Positions 36,937 to 46,258 of a stretch of DNA of 64,000 nucleotides are shown here, piece by piece (the first letter of the stretch is position 1; every line of letters starts with the position of its first letter). Source of the DNA: CAYSUS01 sp964434165 (GTDB lineage Bacteria; Planctomycetota; Planctomycetia; Pirellulales; Thermoguttaceae). The stretch is taken from the NCBI GenBank assembly GCA_964434165.1, contig CAYSUS010000017.1:1-64000 (forward strand), given 5' to 3'. The position numbers were made by a program, and so were the translations under genes. The notes under the pieces were generated by a model that did no database searches, was not told the origin of the DNA, and saw only the letters and a list, made by a program, of their open reading frames with translations.

Positions 36937-37908
36937 ATGCGAGTCCTTTCCGGCATTCAGCCCACAGGCCGATTCCACTGGGGCAATTACTTCGGCGCCA
37001 TCCGCCAGTACATCCAGCTCCAGGACGAGGCCGACGAGGCGTTCTACTTCATCGCCAACCTGCACGCGCTGACCACGGTCCGCGACGCGAGCCTGCTGCG
37101 GCAGTACACGTTCGACGCGGCCGTCGACCTTCTGGCCCTGGGGCTCGATCCACAGAAGGCGACGTTGTTCATCCAGTCGGACGTGCCCGAGGTCTCCGAG
37201 CTCACCTGGCTGCTGATGACCGGCGCGCCGATGGGGCTTCTGGAGCGCTGCCACGCCTACAAGGACAAGCTCGCCAAGGGGATCCCGGCCGACGCGGGCC
37301 TGTTCGCCTATCCCGTGCTCATGGCGGCCGACATCCTGGCGTACGATTCGGACACCGTGCCGGTGGGCCACGACCAGGTGCAGCACATCGAGGTGTGCCG
37401 CGACCTGGCCTCGAGCTTCAACCACCACTTCCGCGAGACGTTCGTCCTGCCCAAGGCGAAGATCCTGGAGTCGTCGGCCAAGGTGCCGGGCGTGGACGGC
37501 GAGAAGATGTCGAAGAGCTACAACAACACGCTCGAGGTGTTCGAGGAGCCCAAGCCGCTCCGCAAGCAGATCATGCGGATCGTGACCGACTCCCGCCCCA
37601 TGGAGGAGCCCAAGGAGCCCCAGTCCGATCACCTCTACCAGCTCTACTCGTTGTTCGCCGCCGACGCCCAGCGCGAGGAGATGGCGGCCCTGTACCGCCG
37701 GGGCGGATTCGGATACGGGCAGGTCAAGTCGGCCCTGGCCGATCTGGCGACCGAGTACTTTGCCGAGGCCCGAGCGCGCCGGGCCGATCTTACCGCGCGA
37801 CCCGACGACGTTCGCCACGTGCTCGCCACCGGCGCGGCCAGGGCCCGGGCGAAGGCCGCGGAGGTCCTGCATCGCGCGCAGCGGGCCTGTGGCGTGAAGC
37901 CTGATTGA
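36937..37908 (+). CDS. trpS: tryptophan--tRNA ligase
   Basis: Class I aminoacyl-tRNA synthetase of 323 residues, standard length. The HIGH-like signature is in QPTGRFHWGNYFGA, and the KMSKS loop in GEKMSKSYNN (about residue 190). PVLMAADILAYDSDTVPVGHDQVQHIEV covers the tryptophan pocket. The gene follows pyrD by about 60 bases on the same strand. The ATG of MRVLSGIQPTG is certain. Confidence 0.97.
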   Translation: MRVLSGIQPTGRFHWGNYFGAIRQYIQLQDEADEAFYFIANLHALTTVRDASLLRQYTFDAAVDLLALGLDPQKATLFIQSDVPEVSELTWLLMTGAPMGLLERCHAYKDKLAKGIPADAGLFAYPVLMAADILAYDSDTVPVGHDQVQHIEVCRDLASSFNHHFRETFVLPKAKILESSAKVPGVDGEKMSKSYNNTLEVFEEPKPLRKQIMRIVTDSRPMEEPKEPQSDHLYQLYSLFAADAQREEMAALYRRGGFGYGQVKSALADLATEYFAEARARRADLTARPDDVRHVLATGAARARAKAAEVLHRAQRACGVKPD

Positions 37909-37922
37909 TGTAAGATGGGCGC

Positions 37923-38813
37923 ATGCAAACGCCCAGCGAATTCCCCGGGGCCGTCGCCACGCCCCTGGCCGCAGCGCCAGGTCCGGGCCGGCGATTCCGC
38001 CCGAGTCGATTGGCGATGTGGCTCCCCGCGGCGTGCATCGCGGGGATCGCGGCCGGCGGACTGGCGGTCGTTGCCGGACAGCTCTTCCAACCCTTGGCGA
38101 TCTTCCCGCTGCTGGTCGGGGCGCTGCTCGGCGGGCTGCTGGTGCTTCTCGCGCGGCTGTTCCACGTGGGCCACCGAGGGACGCTGATCGCGGGCGCGTT
38201 GGGGGCCGCGGCGGCTTGCGTCCTCGCGCAGCATGCCTTGACTTACGCGCAGGCGTGGCGGCGATACGAGCGTGCCCGCCTCGAGGCGCAGGGCACGGCG
38301 CAGGCCCTGGCCCGGGCTCCTGCCGCGCTGGCCGAGGCCGTCCAGGACCGCTTGCCGTCGCCGCCGGGATCATTCGACACGTACATGGTCCGCCAGGCGC
38401 GCCGGGGGCGGCCGATCGGGCCGTGGGTCGCCCGGGGCTGGGCAGCGTGGCTGAGCTGGGCCGCGGACGGGATGCTCGTGCTCGTCGCGGCGTGCGCGGC
38501 GACGCTGCTGGGCGTGCGCAGCCCCTTCTGCGATCGGTGCGGCACCTGGTATCGCACGGTGCGCCGCGGTGGCCTCGAAGCCGAGACGATCGGCGCGCTT
38601 GGCGACCTCGTGGGAAGACCGGTCGCCGGCGACGTCCGGACCGCGGGGTACCGCATGCGGAGCTGCCCGGGCGGATGCGGGCCGACCCTGCTGGAGCTCT
38701 TCTGGGAAGACGCGCGGGGCGCCTCCTCCACCCATCGCGCGTGGCTCGACGTGGAAGGCCGCAACCGCGCGACCGCCCTTCTCGACTCCCGGCTTGACGC
38801 GTCGCTCCGCTGA
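37923..38813 (+). CDS. membrane protein with CxxC pair, unknown
   Basis: 296-residue protein that I do not recognise. Hydrophobic helices at about 32-52, 57-77, 86-105 and 178-198. After the last helix comes CDRCGTWY, then a soluble domain of about 90 residues with a CPGGC. The CxxC might be part of a zinc ribbon. It lies 14 bases after trpS and 100 before acpS, so it is in the same direction of transcription, but no functional link can be seen. Confidence 0.6.
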   Translation: MQTPSEFPGAVATPLAAAPGPGRRFRPSRLAMWLPAACIAGIAAGGLAVVAGQLFQPLAIFPLLVGALLGGLLVLLARLFHVGHRGTLIAGALGAAAACVLAQHALTYAQAWRRYERARLEAQGTAQALARAPAALAEAVQDRLPSPPGSFDTYMVRQARRGRPIGPWVARGWAAWLSWAADGMLVLVAACAATLLGVRSPFCDRCGTWYRTVRRGGLEAETIGALGDLVGRPVAGDVRTAGYRMRSCPGGCGPTLLELFWEDARGASSTHRAWLDVEGRNRATALLDSRLDASLR

Positions 38814-38912
38814 TGCGAACCTGGAATCCGAATGAGCTCGGAGCCGGGCCCCAGCTCGCTGGCGGAACACCGGCCCGCTGGTCCTTCCCTGGCTCGTGGC
38901 CGGAGCGACCGC

Positions 38913-39302
38913 ATGGCGGAGATCGTGGGACTCGGCACGAACATCACCGAGTGCCTGCGGATTGCGCGGATGATTGAGCGGCACGGAGAGCTCTTCCTGG
39001 GGAGGGTCTTCACCCAAGAGGAGATTCGCTACTGCCAGAGCCGCAAGCAGGCGACCCAGCATTTCTCGGCCCGCTGGGCGGCGAAGGAGGCCGTGCTCCA
39101 GGCCCTGGGCACGACGTGGCAGGCCGGCATCCAGTGGCAGGACATCGAAATCCTCACCGGGCAGGGTGGACGCCCCGGCGTCGTCCTGCGCGGCGGGGTC
39201 AAAGACCTCGCCCGGGAACAAGGCATCGGTGAGGTCCTGCTCAGCATCTCATACTGCCGAACCCACGCCCTGGCCACCGCCGTGGCAACGGGCCGGCGGT
39301 GA
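38913..39302 (+). CDS. acpS: holo-[acyl-carrier-protein] synthase
   Basis: 4'-phosphopantetheinyl transferase of 129 residues, usual AcpS size. Family marks: GLGTNITECLRIARMIERHG, TQEEIRYC, FSARWAAKEAVLQALGTTW, and LSISYCRTHALATAVA. In the first motif the usual magnesium-binding Asp (GTDI) is Asn here. The second metal ligand, the Glu of AKEA, is kept. The start ATG (MAEIVGLG) fits the family; an ATG 81 bases upstream opens a Pro/Ser stretch. Confidence 0.9.
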   Translation: MAEIVGLGTNITECLRIARMIERHGELFLGRVFTQEEIRYCQSRKQATQHFSARWAAKEAVLQALGTTWQAGIQWQDIEILTGQGGRPGVVLRGGVKDLAREQGIGEVLLSISYCRTHALATAVATGRR

Positions 39303-39337
39303 ACGAACGGCAACACGAACGGACAGGGAGAGACCTC

Positions 39338-40654
39338 ATGCGACTGCCCGCAGCCATCGTCCTCGCGCTTTTCACGTCGGCCGTCATGGCGGAGACGCGC
39401 ACGTGGACGGACGACGCGGGCGCGTTCCGTATTCGAGCCGAGCTCATCCAGGTCGCCGGCGGCGCCGCGCACCTGAAGCGGCAAGACGGCAAGACCGTGA
39501 TCGTGCCGGTGGAGCGGCTCAGCCCCGCCGATCGCCAGTACGTGGAGTCCGTCACGCAGGCGGGTTCGGACGCGGCGTCGGATAGCTCCCAGACGCGCCC
39601 CGCGGCCGCCGAGCGGCTGGCAGCCACGGTATCGGTGGACTTCTCCGGCGCGCCGCTCCGTGACGTGCTCGCCTTCCTGGCCACGGCAGGGCGCGTGGAG
39701 CTGCACCTGGACCGCCCGGCCCTGGACAAGGCCGGGCACAAGGCCGACGCCCGGGTGACAATCTCCACCAACGCCATGACGCTCCAGAAGGTCCTCGACA
39801 CGATCCTCGCGCCGAGCGAGCTCGGCTGGTACGCCCTGGGCGGGGCCATCGTGGTGACGACCGCCGAGGAGGCCCAACGCCGGCTGACCGTCCGCGTGTA
39901 CAAGTATCGCAAGCACCTTGTGCCCGATCGCCTCATCGACGACATCACCCAGAACGTCGAACCGCAGAGCTGGGCCGACGTGGGCGGTCCGTGCGCGCCG
40001 GCCCCCACCGGGTTCTGCGTCGCCATCGCGCAGACGCGCGCGGGGCATGCCGAGATCGAGCGGAGCTACCGGGACCTCATCGAGCCGGTGTCGGTTCCGC
40101 ATCCCCAACCGATACCCCAGCTGGCCGCCCGCTATCCGCTGGACAAGCTCCACCGCACGATCCGCCTGAGCAGTTCCGGCTCGCAGCTCCGCGANNNNNN
40201 NNNNGTGGCCGCGTTTCTCAGCGACGAAGGCGGCCTCCCCGTGATGCTCGACGCGGACGCGCTGGCCACCTTGGGCATCAAGGCGGACACCCCCGTCACG
40301 CTGAAGACCGAGGGGCTGGCACTGCATACCGTGCTCGACCTGTTGGCCATGCAGCTCGATGCCGATTGGAGCGTCAACAGCGACCGCGTGCTGGTCACCG
40401 CTCCGAAGGAGGCGCAGGAGGAGATCACGCTGGTCTCCTATCCGGTCCGCGATCTGGCCGATCGAGCGGGCCGGCTCGATACGGTCGTCCACGTCGTCCG
40501 CAGGATCGTGGCCCCGGCGACCTGGGATTGCGTGGGGGGCCGAGCGCAAGTCCGCGCCGGCATCCGAGGCACGCTCGACGTGCGCCAGACGTTTCGCAAC
40601 CACCAGCAGGTCCATCGGCTGTTGGCCGAGCTGCGCGCGTCGAAGCGGCGATGA
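39338..40654 (+). CDS. secreted SHD1-domain protein with duplicated domain (crosses gap)
   Basis: About 438 residues, with four unknown at the N run. A signal peptide (MRLPAAIVLALFTSAVMAE) is followed by an SLA1-homology-1-like domain (TWTDDAGAFRIRAELIQVAG, RQDGKTVIVPVERLSPADRQYV), common in secreted planctomycete proteins. Two related units follow: DFSGAPLRDVLAFLATAG with TLQKVLDTIL, and a second with VAAFLSDEGGLPV and LHTVLDLLAMQLD. These resemble STN/secretin-N-type folds. The gap falls near the start of the second copy. AGGGAGA precedes the ATG. Role unknown, probably periplasmic. Confidence 0.7.
   Translation: MRLPAAIVLALFTSAVMAETRTWTDDAGAFRIRAELIQVAGGAAHLKRQDGKTVIVPVERLSPADRQYVESVTQAGSDAASDSSQTRPAAAERLAATVSVDFSGAPLRDVLAFLATAGRVELHLDRPALDKAGHKADARVTISTNAMTLQKVLDTILAPSELGWYALGGAIVVTTAEEAQRRLTVRVYKYRKHLVPDRLIDDITQNVEPQSWADVGGPCAPAPTGFCVAIAQTRAGHAEIERSYRDLIEPVSVPHPQPIPQLAARYPLDKLHRTIRLSSSGSQLRXXXXVAAFLSDEGGLPVMLDADALATLGIKADTPVTLKTEGLALHTVLDLLAMQLDADWSVNSDRVLVTAPKEAQEEITLVSYPVRDLADRAGRLDTVVHVVRRIVAPATWDCVGGRAQVRAGIRGTLDVRQTFRNHQQVHRLLAELRASKRR
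40195..40204. other. assembly gap (10 N)
   Basis: Ten N inside the SHD1 protein gene. The reading frame is open on both sides in the same phase, so the gap length is at least consistent with ten bases. Confidence 0.99.
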
Positions 40655-40661
40655 GGCTGCG

Positions 40662-41504
40662 CTACGCCGCGCGATGGCGCTCGGACGGGCCCTCGCGCTC
40701 GGACGCCGCCGATGCCCGCTCGGCCCCCGCGGCTTCGACCGCTCCCTCAGGCACGGCGGAGGGCCATTCCGTGGAAGCCGAGGCAGGTGTGGTTTCGCGG
40801 GCATCGGGCGGGGTGTCGCCCAGTCGGAACACCACGTACAGCACCAGCCCGGTCATGTAAACCAGCCCTCCGGCCCAGAGCACGTCGCTGGCGAAATGCC
40901 GTCCCTGGACAATCCGCGCCAGGCCCATGGTCAGCCCGCCGGCCAGCCCGAGCAGCAGGAACCCCGCGGCCAGGACTGGTCGGCGGCGATAGAGCAGGAA
41001 GGCCGGGGCCATCAGGTAGAAGCCCATCGAGGCATGGCCGCAGGGAAAGGACTTGGCGTCGGGATGGTCGCCGACGTCCCCCACGGGAAGGAATTCCTTG
41101 TCTCCGCCGAAGTGGGCGGTCTGGTCGGGCCGCGGGCGGCCCCAATTCTCCTTCAGCGCCAGGTTCACCAACATACCCGGCCCGAGCAGCAGCATGGCGC
41201 CGAGGAACAAGCCAGGCCGGCTGTATGCCCGGCCCCGCGGCAGCATCCGAAGAACCAGCCCTACGATCAACCCGCCGATCCCGACGACCAGGGCGGGATA
41301 GACGCCGTAATGGTAAAGCGCCAGGCAGGGCCTGGCGTAGACCAGCGGCCAGACTCCCTCCTGCTCGTTGTAGAAGTAGCGCGATACGGCCAGATCGGCC
41401 TCCGTCAGTCGGAACAAGGCCGTGGCTGCAAGCAGCAACAGGGCAGGCGTGATCAGCGGGGGCACCTGCTTGGCCCAGCCGCTACGACCGCTTGAGTAGC
41501 GCAA
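40662..41504 (-). CDS. PAP2-family phosphatase
   Basis: Membrane-bound lipid phosphatase of 280 residues with about six helices. The three catalytic motifs are KENWGRPRP (KxxxxxxRP), PCGHASMG (PSGH-like, Cys for Ser) and ARIVQGRHFASDVLW (SRxxxxxHxxxD, with Ala for Ser). It may dephosphorylate undecaprenyl-PP or another polyprenyl or phosphatidyl lipid. The N-terminal start is uncertain; TTG at 41504 has AGGGAG eight bases upstream, GTG at 41465 is an alternative. The tail after about 235 is Ala/Ser/Glu-rich. Confidence 0.87.
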   Translation of the reverse strand: MRYSSGRSGWAKQVPPLITPALLLLAATALFRLTEADLAVSRYFYNEQEGVWPLVYARPCLALYHYGVYPALVVGIGGLIVGLVLRMLPRGRAYSRPGLFLGAMLLLGPGMLVNLALKENWGRPRPDQTAHFGGDKEFLPVGDVGDHPDAKSFPCGHASMGFYLMAPAFLLYRRRPVLAAGFLLLGLAGGLTMGLARIVQGRHFASDVLWAGGLVYMTGLVLYVVFRLGDTPPDARETTPASASTEWPSAVPEGAVEAAGAERASAASEREGPSERHRAA

Positions 41505-41815
41505 GTCTCCTTCTCTCCCTGTCCTGCGTTCTCCGAGCCCCGCAGGGACTCCGAATCGGGGGATGGGCGGATGCAACGCCGAGAGCTGGACCAGCGTCGT
41601 TGCGGGCAAACCGCTCGGTAGGCGGCCGCGAAGGCGGACCTCAAGCCCGCACGTGGCCCGTAAACGTTCTATACCCTCATCGGCCGTTCGGGTCGCGCAG
41701 AATAGTGAAACCGAGGGCAAATCGGGCGGATCGAAGCTGACCCGGAGGGCCTGAATCGCGGACCGTGCCCGACGTCCGGTCCGAGGGACCTGCTCAACGA
41801 GAAGCGGCCGCCGCC
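41505..41815. other. intergenic region with repeated 16-bp motif
   Basis: About 310 bases between two minus-strand genes. CCGTTCGGGTCGCGCA at 41684-41699 recurs exactly at 55385-55400. In front of both lies a -10-like block (TATACC here). No gene is seen. Confidence 0.55.
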
Positions 41816-42961
41816 TCAGCGAAGGGCCCGATTGAGGAGCCAGAAGCCCGCCACCGCGAGCACCCCGTTTCCCATCCAGAAGAAGACGGGAGGAAGCGCT
41901 CCGGAGGTCGTGAGATCCTCCCCGACCATGAGCAGCGGGTAATACACCCCTAGAATGGGCAAGAAGCAGACGAAGAAGCTGGTGAGGAAGTTTTCGCTCC
42001 TTCTAAGCATCGTGACCGGCACCCCGACCAGGGCGAAGCAAAGGCAACTGAAACCGTTGGACCAGCGGCGATAGGGCTCGGTCTTCAGGCGGAAGACCTT
42101 GGACTCGTAGTGGTCCAAGGATTCCCGCTCGCTGCGGGCTTCTTCTTCGGGCAGCAAGCTGCCTTGTTCGCGGAGGCGTTTGCGGATCTGCTCGGCCTGG
42201 GCCCGGAACGCCGCCACATGCTCGGGGATCTCGCCCTGGCCCAGCCAGTCGCGGTGGACGGGCCGACCGGGCAGGTCGATCGGGATCTTGAACTCCGCGT
42301 CATTGCCGTAGGAGAGCTTCATCAGGCCGCTCACCTCCAACTGTCCCTCGTCGCAAAGCACGCGGATCACTCCCGACGAGAGGTCCGATCGCAGCTCGGC
42401 CACGTCCGCGGTGAAAGTGACCGGGGGATTGCCTCCCCGCCCGGCGATCATGATCACGGGGTGGATCAGCTTCCGACCCTCCACGGCCCGCACGGCGATG
42501 GAGAAGCCCGGGGCCTGATACGAGCGCTGGTTTCGCAGCATGCCGTAGGCGATGTCCTCCACCGAGGTCGCAATCACGCGCTGCACGCTGGGCCGGCCCC
42601 AGGTCGCGCTCCATTCGTACATCTGCACGGTGAGAAAGCTCAACACCAGGGCCAGCACGAGCACCGGCTCGATGACGCGCAGGGGGCTGATGCCGAGGGC
42701 CTTCAGGGCCACGATCTCGTTGGTCCCCGCCATCCGGCCGAACACGCTGGTCACCGCCAAGAGCATGGAGACGGGCATTGTGATGCCCAACATCTCGGGG
42801 AGCATGAAGGGCGTGGTCATGGCGACCACTTGGGGGGGTACGCCGGCGAAGACGGCCTCGCGCGCGCCCATGCCGAGAGTGAGGAGCAGGGTCATGCCCC
42901 CCAGCGTGAACGCGAAGACCTTCAGGACTTCCCAAATCACGTACAGCGTGATGATCCCCAT
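41816..42961 (-). CDS. LptF/LptG family permease
   Basis: YjgP/YjgQ-type membrane protein of 381 residues from the ATG of MGIITLYVIW. N-terminal helices (about 5-110) contain the typical MLLAVTSVFGRMAGTNEIVALKALGISPLRVI. A periplasmic beta-jellyroll-like part follows (about 130-290), and three C-terminal helices start near 305. It should form the membrane half of the LptBFG lipopolysaccharide extractor; the partner and LptB are not in the window. Another ATG 27 bases upstream is in frame. Confidence 0.87.
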   Translation of the reverse strand: MGIITLYVIWEVLKVFAFTLGGMTLLLTLGMGAREAVFAGVPPQVVAMTTPFMLPEMLGITMPVSMLLAVTSVFGRMAGTNEIVALKALGISPLRVIEPVLVLALVLSFLTVQMYEWSATWGRPSVQRVIATSVEDIAYGMLRNQRSYQAPGFSIAVRAVEGRKLIHPVIMIAGRGGNPPVTFTADVAELRSDLSSGVIRVLCDEGQLEVSGLMKLSYGNDAEFKIPIDLPGRPVHRDWLGQGEIPEHVAAFRAQAEQIRKRLREQGSLLPEEEARSERESLDHYESKVFRLKTEPYRRWSNGFSCLCFALVGVPVTMLRRSENFLTSFFVCFLPILGVYYPLLMVGEDLTTSGALPPVFFWMGNGVLAVAGFWLLNRALR

Positions 42962-43047
42962 GGCGGCGGATTGTCCTGGGCGGCTCAAGGCGGGTCAATA
43001 GCAGGCGCAACCGGCACGCGGCCCGGTGCGGGGGGCCGAAAAGCAAT

Positions 43048-43077
43048 CTGGCATCCCCCCTGGCAAATGGATAGAAT
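43048..43077 (+). promoter_or_regulatory. candidate promoter of hemL
   Basis: CTGGCA at 43048-43053, 18-bp spacer, TAGAAT at 43072-43077, matching sigma-70 boxes at 4/6 and 5/6. It lies 78 bases before hemL in the gap to the divergent permease gene. Confidence 0.45.
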
Positions 43078-43154
43078 TCGGCAACCTTGGCATTTTGGAC
43101 AGGTCGGGCTGGCGTTTCTTCGTGCTTCCCGATCCAGTTTCGATCCGGAGTCCG

Positions 43155-44456
43155 ATGGACTTAACCAGAAGTCACGCGGCGTTCGAGCGGTCTGGGCGTC
43201 TGATTCCCGGCGGAGTGAACAGCCCGGCTCGGGCGTTTGGTGCGGTCGGGGGCGATCCCGTCTTCATCGCCAGGGGCGACGGGCCCTATCTGTACGATAT
43301 CGACGGCAATCGCTACGTCGATTACATCGGTTCCTGGGGGCCGATGATCCTCGGCCACGCCCATCCGGCCGTGGTCGCCGCGATCGAGGCCGCCGCGCGG
43401 AACGGGACCAGCTTCGGCGCCCCGACCGAGGCCGAAAGCGAGCTGGCCGAGTTGATCGTCGATGCCCTGGCCTCGGTTGAAAAGGTCCGACTGGTCAACT
43501 CCGGCACCGAAGCCACGATGAGCGCCATCCGCCTCGCCCGCGGCTTCACCGGGCGGGACGTGATCGTGAAGTTCGCGGGCAACTACCACGGGCACGTGGA
43601 CAGCCTGCTGGTCGCCGCCGGAAGCTCGGCGACCACGCTGGGGGTGCCCAATTCGCCCGGCGTGACGGCGGGCACCACGCGCGACACCCTGGTCCTGCCG
43701 TACAACGACGTGCACGCCTTGGAAGAGGCCTTCGCGCGCCGCGGATCGGAGTTGGCCGCGGTGATCGTCGAGCCGGTGGTCGGCAACATGGGCGTGGTCG
43801 AGGCCTCGGCCCCGTTTCGGGAAGCTCTCCGCGACCTGACCGCCCGACACGGGGCCCTGCTGATCTTCGACGAAGTCATGTCGGGCTTCCGCGTGGACTA
43901 CGGCGGGGCCCAAACGGTGTTCGGCATCCGGCCCGACCTGACCACGCTGGGGAAGATCATCGGCGGCGGCCTGCCCGTGGGGGCCTATGGCGGCCGTGCG
44001 GAGATCATGGACCACGTGATGCCGGTCGGCAAGGTGTTCCAGGCGGGGACGCTCAGCGGCAATCCGCTGGCCACCGCGGCCGGGATCGCCACGCTCCGGA
44101 CCCTTCGCGACACCAACCCGTATCCGACGCTCGAGCGGCTCTCCACGCGCCTCGCCGCGGGACTGGAAGACGCGGCCGGCGAAGCCGGCGTGCGCGTGTC
44201 GATCGGTGGGTTCGGCTCGATGATGACGCTCTTCTTCACGGACCGGCGCGTCGAGGACTGGGACGGGGCAAGCTCTTGCGACACGAAGCGGTATGCGCGA
44301 TACTTCTGGGGACTTCTCGAGCGCGGCGTGTACATGCCGTGCAGCCAGTACGAGGCCCTGTTCGTGTCCGCGGCGCACACGGAAAAGGACATCGACGCCA
44401 CGGTGGCGGCGGCCCGCGAGGTGCTGCACGAACTGGCCGAAGGGGAACGAACGTAA
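43155..44456 (+). CDS. hemL: glutamate-1-semialdehyde 2,1-aminomutase
   Basis: PLP enzyme of 433 residues that makes 5-aminolevulinate in the C5 haem pathway. Family marks: IPGGVNSPARAFGAVGG near the start, VNSGTEATMSAIRLARG, NYHGHVD, and the PLP lysine in TLGKIIGGGLPVGAYGG (about Lys267). The length matches HemL. The ATG of MDLTRSHAAF is the usual start. It is divergent from the LptF/G gene and runs into a DUF1573 gene. Confidence 0.97.
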   Translation: MDLTRSHAAFERSGRLIPGGVNSPARAFGAVGGDPVFIARGDGPYLYDIDGNRYVDYIGSWGPMILGHAHPAVVAAIEAAARNGTSFGAPTEAESELAELIVDALASVEKVRLVNSGTEATMSAIRLARGFTGRDVIVKFAGNYHGHVDSLLVAAGSSATTLGVPNSPGVTAGTTRDTLVLPYNDVHALEEAFARRGSELAAVIVEPVVGNMGVVEASAPFREALRDLTARHGALLIFDEVMSGFRVDYGGAQTVFGIRPDLTTLGKIIGGGLPVGAYGGRAEIMDHVMPVGKVFQAGTLSGNPLATAAGIATLRTLRDTNPYPTLERLSTRLAAGLEDAAGEAGVRVSIGGFGSMMTLFFTDRRVEDWDGASSCDTKRYARYFWGLLERGVYMPCSQYEALFVSAAHTEKDIDATVAAAREVLHELAEGERT

Positions 44457-44506
44457 CGGCAGGCGCCGGGGCCGGGTCGGCCCCGGACGGTGCCGGGGAT
44501 GCGGTG

Positions 44507-45595
44507 ATGCAAACGCCTGAATCGAAGGAACGATGGTGGCCCTGCCGGACCGGCCCTGCGGTCCGCGCACGCACGATGCGCGCGGGACTCGCTTTGGCCG
44601 CGGCCGCCTGGCTGGGATCGGCCTCGGCCTCGGCCCAGGACTGGGCCAAGGCCATGTTCGACCATACCTCGAAGGACCTCGGGGTGGTCGCGCGCGGGGC
44701 CACGGTCGAGCACACCTTCACGATCGAAAACAAGTATCTCGAGGACGTCCACGTCGCAGCGATCCGCTCGAGCTGCGGCTGCACGACGCCGAAGGTGGAC
44801 AAGCCGCTCCTGAAGACCTACGAGAAGACGTCGCTGGTGGCCGTCGTCGATACGCGCAACTACACGGGACGCAAGGACGTGACCTTGACCGTCCTGCTCG
44901 ACAAGCCGTTCCCGGCCGAAGTCCGCTTGAACCTGTACTGCTTCATCCGCAGCGACGTGGTGTTCCAGCCCGGCTCCGTGCAGTTCGGCTCCGTGCCCCA
45001 GGGCACCGCCGCGCAGCGCAAAGTCACCGTGAGCTACGCGGGTCGGGCGAACTGGCGGATTGTGCGCGTGGAAACCACCAACCCGCACCTGCAAGCCAAG
45101 GCGACCGAGGTCTCCCGCGGGCCGGGCCCCTCCTCCGGAAGCACGCTGGTCACCTACGACCTGGTGGTGCAACTGGACGACCGGGCCCCGGCCGGGCGCC
45201 TGCACGAGCAGCTCATCGTCATCACCGACGATCCCAATCAGCGCAACTCCCACGTGCCGCTGACCGTCGAAGGCATGGTGGTCGCGCCGCTGACGGTCAG
45301 CCCCTCGCCCCTCTCCTTCGGGCCGATCGCCGCCGGCAAGTCGCTCACCAAGCCCCTCGTGGTGCATGCCAAGAAGCCGTTCCGCGTCAAGGAGGTCTCG
45401 TGCCCCAACGGCGGGTTCTCCTTCAAACCCCCGGACGCCGCCCCCAAGGTGCTTCAGTTGATCCCCGTCACGTTCACCGCGCCTCCGACGCCGGGCAAAG
45501 TGACCGAGACGATCCGCATCGAGACCGACCTGAGCGAGAGCGGCTCCGTCGAGGTCCGCGTGGATGCCCTGGTCGTGGAGCCGTCGGGTGGGTAA
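44507..45595 (+). CDS. DUF1573 secreted protein
   Basis: 362-residue protein with two DUF1573/MSP-like beta-sandwich regions. Signal region MRAGLALAAAAWLGSASASA begins at the second in-frame ATG (44576), so that start may be the real one; the ATG used here has GGGGA about seven bases upstream. DFHTSKDLGVVARG-type opening (FDHTSKDLGVVARG) and IRSSCGCTTPKV are the family marks. A second unit with LSFGPIAAGK appears near residue 265. These proteins are abundant in Planctomycetes; function unknown, probably periplasmic. Confidence 0.84.
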   Translation: MQTPESKERWWPCRTGPAVRARTMRAGLALAAAAWLGSASASAQDWAKAMFDHTSKDLGVVARGATVEHTFTIENKYLEDVHVAAIRSSCGCTTPKVDKPLLKTYEKTSLVAVVDTRNYTGRKDVTLTVLLDKPFPAEVRLNLYCFIRSDVVFQPGSVQFGSVPQGTAAQRKVTVSYAGRANWRIVRVETTNPHLQAKATEVSRGPGPSSGSTLVTYDLVVQLDDRAPAGRLHEQLIVITDDPNQRNSHVPLTVEGMVVAPLTVSPSPLSFGPIAAGKSLTKPLVVHAKKPFRVKEVSCPNGGFSFKPPDAAPKVLQLIPVTFTAPPTPGKVTETIRIETDLSESGSVEVRVDALVVEPSGG

Positions 45596-45724
45596 CGCGA
45601 GGCAGGTGAAGCCAGGCGGGTAAGGCTGCCGGCGCGCCGGCCGCAGGGGGCGAGCCCTCAGCCAGTGCGCTCCCCGACTGCCGGCTCCCCCGGGACCATC
45701 CGGTCGCGCAGGGCGCGATGGACC

Positions 45725-46123
45725 TTAAAACGTCATGCGGACGTTGTCGTAGTCCACGTACCGGGGCTTCGGCGGGCCGCCGGCGCCGCAGGAGTCGCAC
45801 TGCGGCAGATGCACCTCGATTACGCGAGAGGTCTTGTAGGCGAATGCAAGCGACATCGCCACCGCGACGCAATAAACCAGCATCGCGACGATCAATCCGA
45901 GCAGACCCGGATCGCCCTTAGTGCTAATGACGCGCACGAAACGAGACGTCTCCCGACCACAGGCGCAGCAGACTCCGGGAAGCACGTCACCCTGCGCCAC
46001 CGTCATCGTGACACGATCCGGATCTACGCCTGCCAGGTCGCGCACGTTCTTCCGGCAGGCCGGACACGTGCCGTCCGTCATGGGCACGACGCGCGTGTAG
46101 CAGTGCGGGCAGTCCTCGAGCAT
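45725..46123 (-). CDS. zinc-ribbon membrane protein, unknown
   Basis: 132-residue protein with several Cys pairs: CPHCYTRV and CPACRKNV at the N-terminus (zinc ribbon), CCACGRE in the middle, CDSCG near the C-terminus. One membrane helix lies between (GLLGLIVAMLVYCVAVAMSL). It lies after the dehydrogenase gene of the BMC operon on the same strand, about 135 bases away, with a hairpin repeat between. Function unknown. Confidence 0.65.
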   Translation of the reverse strand: MLEDCPHCYTRVVPMTDGTCPACRKNVRDLAGVDPDRVTMTVAQGDVLPGVCCACGRETSRFVRVISTKGDPGLLGLIVAMLVYCVAVAMSLAFAYKTSRVIEVHLPQCDSCGAGGPPKPRYVDYDNVRMTF

Positions 46124-46217
46124 CGCAGGAGTTCCTGAACTCGTAGACCCCAAGGGGTCGAGGCATGGTCAGCGGTTCGATTTGGGCGCCGCGGGCCGCC
46201 GCTGTCAAGAGGCCGCC

Positions 46218-46250
46218 AGCCTTCCGAAGGCTTGATGACTTCGGAAGGCT
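46218..46250. repeat. BMC hairpin repeat, copy 1
   Basis: Perfect 12-bp inverted repeat AGCCTTCCGAAG (46218-46229) and CTTCGGAAGGCT (46239-46250), nine-base loop. It lies eight bases after the end of the dehydrogenase gene and could close the operon. Confidence 0.85.
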
Positions 46251-46258
46251 GCTGAGGG

